From: G963663495 sp963663495
Lineage (GTDB): Bacteria; Bacteroidota; Rhodothermia; Rhodothermales; Bin80
Direction: 5' to 3'
DNA: 64,000 nt
NCBI GenBank assembly: GCA_963663495.1
Contig: OY760427.1
Coordinates: forward strand, 3,844,001 to 3,908,000
Position 1 is the first letter of the stretch. Every line of letters begins with the position of its first letter. The notes beneath the pieces are model-generated. The model saw only the letters and a list, made by a program, of their open reading frames with translations, was not told the DNA's origin and made no database searches. A program made the translations under genes and the position numbers. Of the stretch, positions 51,636 to 60,033 are shown one piece after another.

Positions 51636-52868
51636 GTAAATTGCGCTAATCGGGTTTTGTGCGAAGCAGGAGCCAAGCGTAGGTGTGCCCACAAAGCACG
51701 GATTCTGCCCCGAATTCACCCCTCGGGAAGCCTTCATCGCCTATAGACCGCCTATACATCTGGATCCAAAGGCAACACATACCAACGCTCCCGGCGTTAT
51801 GTCGAAAAACCCGAAAATTTGGGCATTTTAGTCGCCACCATCGCCGAATACACCTGGGTTTTGCAAAAGGCTCCATTGGGTTAACGTCGTGGAATTTGCA
51901 AGTTCCAAGGAGCGAATAGACCACAGCACCCCGCTGGGATGCATCATGGGATCCTGCGAACATGTAGTTCTTCCTACCAATAGCCAGTGGCCGTATCGCA
52001 TTCTCAACCAGATTATTGTCCAACTCCACACGGCCCTCATCCAGATATCGGGTCAGCCTTTGCCAACAGCCAAGCATGTACTGGGTCGCCTTGGCCCACG
52101 GGCTCTTGGGTAAACCATTATTCACCTCCAGCCACGGTTTCAGCTCCTCCAGTACAGGTCCGGCCCGTTCCTGTCGCAGTTGCTGACGAACATCCGCACT
52201 CGCACCCGTTTTGCGTAGCCAACGCTCTATGAGGTAGAGCTTGCGTATCTCCTTCAACACATGCGCGGCCTTATCCGGCTCGTACGTCTTGCAGTCGAAG
52301 AACTTGCGCCGGGCATGCGCCATGCATGCGTAGAGCGTTACGGATGGGTCCGCATCAAAGATGTCGTAAGCTACATACCCGTCTGTCTGTAGCAATCCCT
52401 CATACCCGTGCAAAAACTCCACCGGACCCGCCCGAGCACGGGTCTTCCGGTATTCCATCACCAACAGCCTCTGCTCTGGACTATGGTACACCCAATAAAA
52501 GCCTTTATGCAGCGATCCCTTCTTATCTCCATCCTGCACCTCAATCCTCGTCTCATCCGCCTGCAGATACCCGGTGGATAGCAACTCCTGCTTCAGAGCA
52601 TCATACAACGGGGTCAGGTGCCACGCAGACTGCGATATCCAGCCTCCCAGCGTGGACTTCGCAATCTCCACGCCTTCCCGACGAAACCGCTGCTGCTGAC
52701 GGTACAAAGGCAGGTGGTCCGCATATTTGCCCACCACCACATCTGCCAACAACCCCGGACCCGCCATGCCCTTTTTCACCATCCGTGGTGGCAACTCACC
52801 TATGATCACCCCCTTATCCTCATCCCCAGGGTCCACATACTTCGGACGCACATACTCAATAACCTTCA

Positions 52869-55209
52869 CCTAACTTCGCCATTTCGTAGTGCTACTAACC
52901 TACGGAATTCTCCCGTGGCCATATTTGGACCGTTTTTTTCAGGAGCAATGGATGGTGAGATTTACCGGATCGGTTGAAGTTGGTTTAGGGTGGTCTGAAT
53001 CCCTGATTACCTGGTGTTTTGCCGCCTGTTTCGCTGCGATCTATCTCGGATCGTTTCCATCGGACGTAGCTCTGGTGGCTCCATCTGGAGTACGCTATCT
53101 CAACCGTTGTGAAGGGACCATACGTCATGAGTCTGGAGGCTTCTGGCTCACCGGTGCACTCGCTTCCTCCACATGCTCGGTCACGGTGCGGGTCGCATCG
53201 GGATCATACACGTATCCCAGTACCGCAAAGAACTGTACCATACTCGGAGGCAGATCCTGATCCACCTCCGTGATCAGGTACCGATATTGGTTCTTAACCA
53301 TCTTGGTCGTAATCCGACGAATCCTGTTCAACCTGTCTCGGATCGTCGCCCAACTATCATGAATCCCGTGTTCCTTGAGTTTGGTGCGAACCAGATGGGC
53401 AGCATGATAAGCCAGTACCGTAATGAACAGATGCCCTTCAATGCGGTCATCTCTACTGTGGTAGATGGGCCGTAGACCGAGGTCCGATTTCATGACTCTG
53501 AATGTGCGTTCAATCTCTGTAAGTCGCCAGTAGGTTCGTGCAACCGTTTCCACCGACCATCCGGTATGACTGGTCCGAAGCACATACCCTCCGCTGGCCT
53601 GGGTGCGACGCGCATGCGAAGCACGCCGGGTCACCGTAACGGATTCTGCATGCTTGGTGCCCTCCTTTTTACTGACCTCTACCTCATACAGGTGTGAGAC
53701 CTTCTTGTACTTTTCCTTCAGACGACCAACCTTTATCGTGACCTTTTCATAGTTCTTCAAGTACCCGGGTTTCGAGAGTCCCTCATGTAGTGTAGTGAGC
53801 GCCTTCACAAACTTCTTGCATTGGGTTTCAAGGATCTGATCCTCCTTCGCCTGCTTAGCCTCACTGTGCACAAACACGCGCAGTTCCGCATTATCTTCAA
53901 CGTCTTTTTCGTCTTCAACGTCTTTTTCCTCTTTGGTGACCTTCCAGGCTTTGATCTTGACTCCCCCGGCGGTCGTAAACTGTTGATCCGGCTTGTTTTC
54001 GGGGACTGGAGGGGCTTTGGAACGCTCCACGGTGATCCAGTCCAGTCCCTGTCCTTTCAGGTACTGCAGATTCTGCTCCGTCGCAATGCCGGAGTCCATA
54101 ATCACTGTGGGCGTAGCGCCGTTTAGTTTCTCAATCGCCTCTTTGAGCGTTGCCGGTTCCCCTGCATTGCTCGGCAGGATCTGCACATTGCGGGGGAACC
54201 CCGAACCATCCAGGGTGAGTGCCAGCGTAACCAACGGACAATCACTGCGCTTCTGCTTGCTGCGCCCATGCGACAACAACTTCCCTTTCTTCTTGCCGTG
54301 GTAATAGGTATTGGTTAAATCATAAAAGACGATCGTTTCTTCAAACTACAATACCGCTTTGGTAATGCCAAAGAGTTTCTCCAGGATCTCATCCATATGC
54401 TTATGGATCAGATCCGTGCAACGATAGAGGGTGTTGAGACTCGGGGGTTCCAAATCCAGAAGCTGCAGAACACTGGAGGTTTTACACAGCCATTTATGCG
54501 TTTCTCGTTCACTGCCCGGGTGGAGCATACGTCCGACGATCAGCGCACAGCAGAGCTTGACGTGTTTCTCGCAGAAGTTGAGCGAACGTAGCAGTGCAGC
54601 CAGTCCGAGCTGTTCCAATGTCTGAAGGATCAGTCGTTCTCCGCCGACGGTCCGGGAATCGGGATGGGTTGTTTTCTCTGGATCAATGAGGTGTTGCTGA
54701 TGGGATGTGCGATGGATGTCGTAGCCCTTGCTTTCGAGATGTGCAACGATGTCGTCGACCGCTTTGAGAAAGGCTTCATCATTCTGGAAAGGGAGGATAG
54801 CTTTCCCTTTGAGTCGGGCAGTAACGCAATGGGTCAGCTCCCCCCACAGACTGCGGGGGATGTTGAAGTTCGGGCCGAGATTAAGGAGGGTACGGTGTTT
54901 GGAGGTACCGTCTTTGCGATAGGATTCGATGAGGGCAAAGCTGTTGCATTTTTTACCGTCTTTACGTTTGTAGGGTCGGTTTCGGATAAACATGATCGGA
55001 GAGTGGAATTGGTACGGGGTAAGGTACCGGGGTGGTTGGGGGGAGATCCCGTCCACACCCCTATAGCACTACATTGCCTTTTCCGAAAAAGTCGGCTAAA
55101 AAAGGTCGAAAAACGCCGAATTTAGCCGAGCCAGCCCTATTAGGAGGTAAAAACGAGAGAATTGGAGACGGAACTCAGCGTTTTCCCCTGACCGGATGGC
55201 GAAGTTAGG
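52869..55209 (-). mobile_element. IS1634-like element, copy 2
   Basis: CCTAACTTCGCCAT at 52869-52882 and its complement at 55196-55209 bound a 2341-bp element. It is inserted in IS66 copy C. The outer flanks (ttca and ttgt) do not match, and sequence beyond 55209 is not IS66, so a deletion or rearrangement occurred at that side. Confidence 0.88.
53125..55056 (-). pseudogene. IS1634-like transposase with an in-frame TAG
   Basis: Start ATG is at 55056 (an internal Met, MFIRNRPYKRKDGKK, is the more typical start). N-terminal reading VESYRKDGTSKHRTLLNLGP-like and LLRSLNFCEKHVKLCCALIVGRMLHPGSE lead to ITKAVL, then TAG at 54346-54348, then FEETIVFYDLTNTYYHG and the catalytic core to TGA. The core has TVIMDSGIATEQNLQYL and the intact YRE(6)K-like ERTFRVMKSDLGLRPIYH. 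Reading through the amber codon would give a complete protein of about 640 aa. Confidence 0.83.
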
Positions 55210-56377
55210 TTGTCCCAATCGCACAACTCTTCAGAAGACGAGTCAGATACCTGTAAAGCCTTCAGCTCATACAATGTATTCAGTCCGCTGCCTTAATCCT
55301 GATTTGGCTATTTGATTTTGTGCAATAATATTAACAGCCCGCCGATAATGGCCGTTTAACGCCGTTCTTAGACCCGATTCGGGCAGTTTTGGCCCCAACA
55401 GTGCGACTGTAACCTTCGTTGTAAATGTAGTGCTCAGGTATGGTTGGCACAGGTATTTCACAGAACCATTCCCAATCTCGTACCCCAAGTCCCTCCGACT
55501 TATCAAAAGAACAACTACGATCAACATCGCCGTCCAAATCATCCGCGGCTATCGCAACAAAGACGGCAAACCACGACAGAATATCGCCAAACATGTCCGT
55601 CCGCTCCCGAAGCCCCCCCTCAAACCCTCCTCAACTATGCCATCCTCGCAATCCACCGCATACAGGAGGAAACACGACCCTCCCTGTTCCTGACGTCCGA
55701 AATTGCGGAATAGATCCTCAAAGCACGACGGAAGAAACAAGGCACCCAACCGCTGCCGATTGCGGATGCCCGCGTTCTGAAAGAAAAAAGCGGGTATGCC
55801 TTGGCTTTCAGGAGATCATGAGAGCACTCTATGACGGCACTAGCTTTGCGGAAGCGTTTACAAAGAAGCAATTCATGACGCGGCGCCTGTTCAAACAGGC
55901 GGTGCTGATGCGTCTGGAACAGCTAAGCTACAGCAAACGCGCCCTTGCGTAAGCAGGTGTAAGCCGGGGTTAACGCTCAAAGGCCAATCATGAACGCTTA
56001 CAACGCTCATATACTCCATTACTTACACCATAACGTCCAGCGACAAATTCTCACCGCTGTACACCCTTATGAATAAAGCAGATCCATAGGAAGGATGGCC
56101 TACATCCTTTGCCAACTTGATGACCGTTTCTGGAGCTCATAACCTCGGCAACAATACCATCGTCCAGTGCGAACCTCTGTCAAGCCCGGCAACAAGCGGC
56201 TCTTACAAGGCCAAAGCAACTTTCGTAACGTAGGTTTGGTTTTCCTTTGCTCCGGCTTCAACAGTCGGAAACAGTTCCTAATCCATCCCGCCAACCTCCA
56301 CCACAGTTTTCTGTATGAAGCCTCATCTACCGTAGCACCGCGGCGACTGAGCTATTCCACAAGAAAAAACGGTTTGT
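55210..56377. other. Degenerate region with transposase-like scraps
   Basis: Several open frames overlap but switch frame. One plus-strand piece (about 55520-55620) reads TINIAVQIIRGYRNKDGKPRQN, similar to the N-terminal strands of IS1634-type transposases. Another (55640-55800) reads LNYAILAIHRIQEETRPSLF with an internal TAG and then ILKARRKKQGTQPLP. Another (55818-55952) reads RALYDGTSFAEAFTKKQFMTRRL. I take it as a decayed mobile region. From 55953 to 56377 I see no gene. Confidence 0.4.
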
Positions 56378-56401
56378 GTGCAGAATTCCCCTGTCTCATC
56401 C

Positions 56402-57124
56402 ATGGGTAGCACCCGCATAGTACTTTGGTCAGGTCCACGCAGTATCTCAACGGCGCTGATGTACGCCTTCAACCAACGCTACGACACGCAAGTCTTGGAT
56501 GAGCCCTTGTACGGGTACTACCTGCGCTCCTCGGGAGCACAACACCCGGGGCGCCAGGCTATTCTAGATGCAATGGATTCGGACGGAGTGCGGGTGATGC
56601 AACGTATTGCGCACGGTCCGTGTAACCGGCCTGTGCTGTTCGTCAAGAATATGGCGCATCATCTACGCGATTTGGATCGAAGCCTTCTGCTCAAAGTGAA
56701 ATCGGTTTTCCTCATTCGGGCTCCGAAGGAGCTAATCCTATCGCTATCCCACCAGGTGCCCGTACCAACGTTAGCTGACACCGCACTGGCCGACCAACAC
56801 AGCGTCTTCAGATATTTGACGGACCAGGGACTGCAGCCACCGGTATTGGATGCACGCGAATTGCTTCTGAATCCTGCGTATGTAATTAATCAGCTGTGCA
56901 GGAAGTTGGCGATAGAGCCTGATGATTCCATGTTGTCCTGGCCCGCGGGACCTACTCCTGAAGATGGCATCTGGGCACCCCATTGGTACCAAAATGTCCA
57001 TCGCTCAACCGGGTTTTTGCCCTACCGTCCGAAGTCCGAACCCCTCCCGCGTTCACTACGCCCGCTGCTTGCGCAGTGTGAGCCCTACTATCAATATCTC
57101 CTGGCGCATGCTACCAAGGCCTAA
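56402..57124 (+). CDS. Sulfotransferase-like P-loop protein
   Basis: This 240-aa protein from ATG 56402 begins MGSTRIVLWSGPRSISTALMYAFNQR. The GPRSISTAL loop is the phosphosulfate-binding P-loop pattern of sulfotransferase-family proteins. Further support is DEPLYGYYL and KVKSVFLIRAPKELILSLS, like the 3'-phosphate-binding region. An earlier in-frame ATG lies at 56378. It is followed 14 bp later by a class IV aminotransferase. In plants, proteins with this same pair of domains are fused as BCAT-like proteins (known to me from annotation), which suggests a functional link. The reaction is unknown. Confidence 0.75.
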   Translation: MGSTRIVLWSGPRSISTALMYAFNQRYDTQVLDEPLYGYYLRSSGAQHPGRQAILDAMDSDGVRVMQRIAHGPCNRPVLFVKNMAHHLRDLDRSLLLKVKSVFLIRAPKELILSLSHQVPVPTLADTALADQHSVFRYLTDQGLQPPVLDARELLLNPAYVINQLCRKLAIEPDDSMLSWPAGPTPEDGIWAPHWYQNVHRSTGFLPYRPKSEPLPRSLRPLLAQCEPYYQYLLAHATKA

Positions 57125-57138
57125 GCACCAATATCAAG

Positions 57139-58044
57139 ATGCATGCAAGCCTGCCTGATCCGCGCAACAACACCCTACTAATCTATGTTGATGGTTCCTT
57201 GCTTCCACGAAAGGATGCCAAAGTCTCCGTCTTTGACAGCGTCGTGCAAGGTGGCGACGCCGTTTGGGAAGGCCTACGAGTATACAACGGACGAGTCTTA
57301 TCCTTGTATGCCCATCTACAGCGCCTCCAAGACTCCGCAAAGGCGATGGCCTTTACGGATGTGCCCAAGAGCGCTGAAATCAAGACCGCGCTGTTTCGAA
57401 CACTAGAGGCGAACGGGATGCGCGACCAAACCCATGTACGGCTAACACTAACGCGAGGGCGCAAAATAACATCCGGGATGGACCCTCGCCTCAATATATT
57501 TGGGGCGACACTCATCATTCTTGCCGAATGGAAGAAGCCGATCTATGCCGCTACAGGCATCCGCCTCATCACCTCTTCGGTGCGAAGGAATACCCCGCAG
57601 TGTATCGACTCAAAGATCCACCACAATAACCTGATCAACAATATTCTGGCTAAGATTCAGGCAAACCTGGCAGGAGTCGACGATGCAATCATGTTAGACA
57701 TCCACGGCTTCGTTTCTGAAACAAATGCCACCAATATTTTTGGTGTCAAACGGGGCGCACTGGTAACCCCTCACGCAGACAGCTGCCTTCCGGGCATCAC
57801 CAGAGCGACTGTCTTGGAGCTTGCACGCAGCAGCGGTATCCGGGCTGTGGAACGTAACGTGTCCATCACGGAAATCCATACTGCCGATGAAGTCTTCACT
57901 ACAGGCACGATGGGCGAGCTGACACCGGTCCTACAAGTAGACGGGCGCGAAATTGGCGACGGCAGTGTAGGACCGGTTACAACACAGCTTCGCGAAAACT
58001 ATTGGCAGCTGACACGCACCGACGGTGAGCCTCTTCCGTTTTAG
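57139..58044 (+). CDS. Class IV PLP-dependent aminotransferase (BCAT/DAAT-like)
   Basis: This 301-aa protein has the fold-type IV layout: YVDGSLLPRKDAKVSVFDSVVQGGDAVWEGLRVYNG at the N-terminus, and the PLP-Lys region CIDSKIHHNNLINNILAKIQA near residue 160. DAIMLDIHGFVSETNATNIFGVK carries the conserved Glu, and FTTGTMGELTPVLQVDGR is near the end. It is closest in style to branched-chain or D-amino-acid aminotransferases; substrate is unresolved. It is paired with the sulfotransferase-like gene, and its stop is 5 bp from the convergent queE stop. Confidence 0.85.
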   Translation: MHASLPDPRNNTLLIYVDGSLLPRKDAKVSVFDSVVQGGDAVWEGLRVYNGRVLSLYAHLQRLQDSAKAMAFTDVPKSAEIKTALFRTLEANGMRDQTHVRLTLTRGRKITSGMDPRLNIFGATLIILAEWKKPIYAATGIRLITSSVRRNTPQCIDSKIHHNNLINNILAKIQANLAGVDDAIMLDIHGFVSETNATNIFGVKRGALVTPHADSCLPGITRATVLELARSSGIRAVERNVSITEIHTADEVFTTGTMGELTPVLQVDGREIGDGSVGPVTTQLRENYWQLTRTDGEPLPF

Positions 58045-58049
58045 GCGGC

Positions 58050-58682
58050 CTACGGTATGCCCAAGACCTTGTGCGTCTGCAAGCTAAGACGCCACGGTGG
58101 ATTAGCGAGGCAGTACTCCATGGCGGCGCGTGTATGCGATTTCACGTCAGGACCATCCATGGGCTGAAGAAAATAATAGTCGAATGACAGGCTCACCAGC
58201 TCCTCAGGGTGCAGTGCCCGCTGTGGATACACCAATTTGAGTTCATTACCGGCATTCAGGACTAGCGGAGCACCAGCCTTGGGACTTACACATAGCCAAT
58301 CCACACCCTTGGGTACCGCTATTGTACCGTTCGTCTCCACCCCAACCGTAAATCCAGCCTCGTGCAGGGCCGACAGCAGCGCACCATCAAGCTGCAGCAA
58401 CGGCTCTCCCCCCGTGCACACCACATATCGCCCCGCGCCCCCGCGAGGCCATCTTGAATCAACGGACACGGCAAGGTCAGCAGCCGAAAAATAGCGCCCG
58501 CCACCCGGGCCATCCAGCCCCACAAAGTCTGTGTCACAGAACTGACACACCGCTGTATGCCGATCCTGTTCTCGTCCTGTCCACAGGTTACATCCGGCAA
58601 AGCGCAAGAACACAGCAGGCCTGCCGGTCTGTGCCCCTTCTCCCTGCAGTGTATAGTAAATCTCGTTTACGGCGTACGACAC
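58050..58682 (-). CDS. queE: 7-carboxy-7-deazaguanine synthase
   Basis: QueE is a radical SAM enzyme making CDG in the queuosine/7-deazaguanine pathway. The 210-aa protein opens YAVNEIYYTLQGEGAQTGRPAVFLRFAGCNLW. Cysteines 31, 46 and 49 give the CX14CX2C cluster motif of the QueE variant seen in some proteobacteria, instead of the usual CX3CX2C. GGEP follows at TGGEPLL, and the C-terminus DYYFLQPMDGP matches the family. It is the last gene of a minus-strand run that includes the thioesterase (7-bp spacer). Confidence 0.93.
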   Translation of the reverse strand: MSYAVNEIYYTLQGEGAQTGRPAVFLRFAGCNLWTGREQDRHTAVCQFCDTDFVGLDGPGGGRYFSAADLAVSVDSRWPRGGAGRYVVCTGGEPLLQLDGALLSALHEAGFTVGVETNGTIAVPKGVDWLCVSPKAGAPLVLNAGNELKLVYPQRALHPEELVSLSFDYYFLQPMDGPDVKSHTRAAMEYCLANPPWRLSLQTHKVLGIP

Positions 58683-58688
58683 ACTATT

Positions 58689-59126
58689 TCAGGACCGCTT
58701 AAGTACAACGACAGTGAGTCGGCAGATGGCACTGAGGCGATCCTCGTCGTCACGAACCTCAATCGTCCACACATGGGTCCTACTTCCGATATGCACAGGG
58801 CGGGCAGTGCCTGTCACAATACCCCGCCCTACGGTACGCAGGTGGTTGGCGTTTACCTCCAAGCCCACACAAACACTCTTCCGGTTATCTATGCAGAGCG
58901 TTGACGCTATGCTCCCCAGCGTTTCGGCCAGGACCACACTAGCACCTCCATGCAGAATACCGCGCGGCTGTACCGTTCTGTGATCCACAGGCATCGTACC
59001 TCGCAAGAAATCAGGGCCTACTTGGGTGATGCGGATTCCGAGCCGCTCAATGATGGTTTCCTCTGCGCGGATGTTCAACTCCGTCACGGTAGTGCCACCT
59101 CTCCAGATACTTTCGTTGCTATCCAT
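58689..59126 (-). CDS. PaaI-family hotdog-fold thioesterase
   Basis: This 145-aa protein from ATG 59126 (MDSNESIWRGGTTV) shows the hotdog thioesterase core: LRGTMPVDHRTVQPRGILHGGASVVLAETLGSIAS. The HGG motif and following helix are conserved as in PaaI/YbgC-related acyl-CoA thioesterases such as MenI (DHNA-CoA). In-frame reading upstream to 59288 lies inside the MBL gene and is not needed. The start overlaps the MBL hydrolase stop by 8 bp. The substrate acyl-CoA is unknown. Confidence 0.87.
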   Translation of the reverse strand: MDSNESIWRGGTTVTELNIRAEETIIERLGIRITQVGPDFLRGTMPVDHRTVQPRGILHGGASVVLAETLGSIASTLCIDNRKSVCVGLEVNANHLRTVGRGIVTGTARPVHIGSRTHVWTIEVRDDEDRLSAICRLTVVVLKRS

Positions 59127-60033
59127 CTTTCTCACATTTCCTCCAGTAGCGAGCCAACCCCTTCCAGCTTTCGCGCGGCTGTCCCATGATTTCATACGGG
59201 GTGCGGGCAGGACCGTCCACCCTGCGCCGCATATCCGCCATATTGCGTTCGTGAAAGGCCTGTTCCGCCTGCGCATCATCCGACGCAAGCGAGCAGCGTA
59301 CCTGCATTGCCCAATCCTCCAGCCTTCGCTCCACTTCGTCCAGGTGCCACCCTACATCCTGTACCGGACCAAAATGGGTAAGGAATAGGCGATCCGGCTT
59401 CCATCCGCGCACCAGTGACAGGCTCTCCCTCCACTGCGCGAGGTTGATATCGGGCGGCGGAGCAACAGGAATAATCAGGTCTGCTCCCGGAACACGCAGC
59501 CCCGCTATATCACCCGCCAATACTGTCCCTGTAGCATGATCCCGAAAACAGACATGATGGCTGGCATGGCCAGGCGTATAGGCCACCTCCAAGCGGCGCC
59601 TTCCTATGCACAGTTCTTCCCCTCCCTGCAACGAACGAACAGCATTTTCAGGCACAGGCACCACAGCGCCCCACAGCGGGCCCATTCGATCACCGTAGAT
59701 ACGCATGGCACTCGCGGTAAGGCGCTCCGGCCGTATCAGGTGCCGTGCACCACGCTCGTGGACATACACCTTCAAGTGCGGAAAACGCTGTACCAAAGCG
59801 CCTGTAGCTCCGGCATGATCCAAATGAATATGTGTCAGCAAAATGCCGTGCACATCCGCAAGTTGCCCGGCCAGGTTTCCCTCCAGCGTTGCCATGCAGG
59901 AGGTTGGCCCGGGATCTACCAGGACGGGCCCCACGCTCGTATCAATAACTGCACATGCGATCAGCTGCCGGTTGCCCGTGTGGCAGATATCCGTATAAGC
60001 GAAGCCGCTATCCACACGTACAAGCGCACTCAT
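59119..60033 (-). CDS. MBL-fold metallo-hydrolase
   Basis: This 304-aa metallo-beta-lactamase-fold protein has the zinc-binding HIHLDHAG (THIHLDHAGATG) near residue 65, YTPGHASHHVCFRD near 160 and a LTHFGP C-terminal His. The family includes glyoxalase II-type hydrolases and others; the specific reaction cannot be told. It overlaps the helicase gene by 4 bp (60030-60033) and the thioesterase by 8 bp, so it is translationally coupled to both. Confidence 0.85.
   Translation of the reverse strand: MSALVRVDSGFAYTDICHTGNRQLIACAVIDTSVGPVLVDPGPTSCMATLEGNLAGQLADVHGILLTHIHLDHAGATGALVQRFPHLKVYVHERGARHLIRPERLTASAMRIYGDRMGPLWGAVVPVPENAVRSLQGGEELCIGRRRLEVAYTPGHASHHVCFRDHATGTVLAGDIAGLRVPGADLIIPVAPPPDINLAQWRESLSLVRGWKPDRLFLTHFGPVQDVGWHLDEVERRLEDWAMQVRCSLASDDAQAEQAFHERNMADMRRRVDGPARTPYEIMGQPRESWKGLARYWRKCEKDG

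Larger units (their letters stand above)
48013..51873 (+). mobile_element. IS5/IS1182-like element, copy 1, carrying a nested IS66
   Basis: The terminal repeats GAGCCTTTTGCAAAACCC at 48013 and the complement ending at 51873 bound it. It is inserted in IS66 copy C. Flanking tetramers are CAAT (48009-48012) and CATT (51874-51877), which may be a decayed duplication. An IS66 (49569-51635) lies in its 3' non-coding end. Removing that leaves an element of about 1.8 kb with one transposase gene. Confidence 0.88.
47774..52868 (-). mobile_element. IS66-family element, copy C, split by nested elements
   Basis: The right end GTAAGCGTGCGGTGAAG is at 47774. The tnpC tail is at 47892-48012, then an IS5/IS1182-like element (48013-51873), then more tnpC (51874-52868). 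The gene's N-terminal part is cut off by the IS1634-like element at 52869. This IS66 differs from copies A and B (about half of residues). No second end is found beyond 55209. Confidence 0.85.
47892..52868 (-). pseudogene. tnpC: IS66 TnpC (copy C), truncated and interrupted
   Basis: The main piece (51874-52868) reads KVIEYVRPKYVD, YLQADETRIEV, LQTDGYVAYDIF, VELDNNLVENAIRPLAIGRKNYMFAGSHDAS and LLGTCKFHDVNPME, then is cut by the IS at 51873. The rest of the protein resumes at 48012: LEWLMEVFQRIPTHPAEDIAALLPHHWKQARQAHWGKAA ending at TAG 47892-47894. The N-terminal third is missing at the IS1634-like junction. Confidence 0.85.

Noticed and set aside
256..54348. A recoded genetic code in which TAG is sense
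   Set aside because: Several core genes (aspS, POT transporter, glycosyltransferase at 25884) end in TAG at the family-expected position; the amber codons are confined to transposases.
55440..55952. A 170-codon plus-strand frame as a gene
   Set aside because: Protein-like pieces appear in three different frames over this stretch, which indicates a decayed sequence rather than a functional gene.
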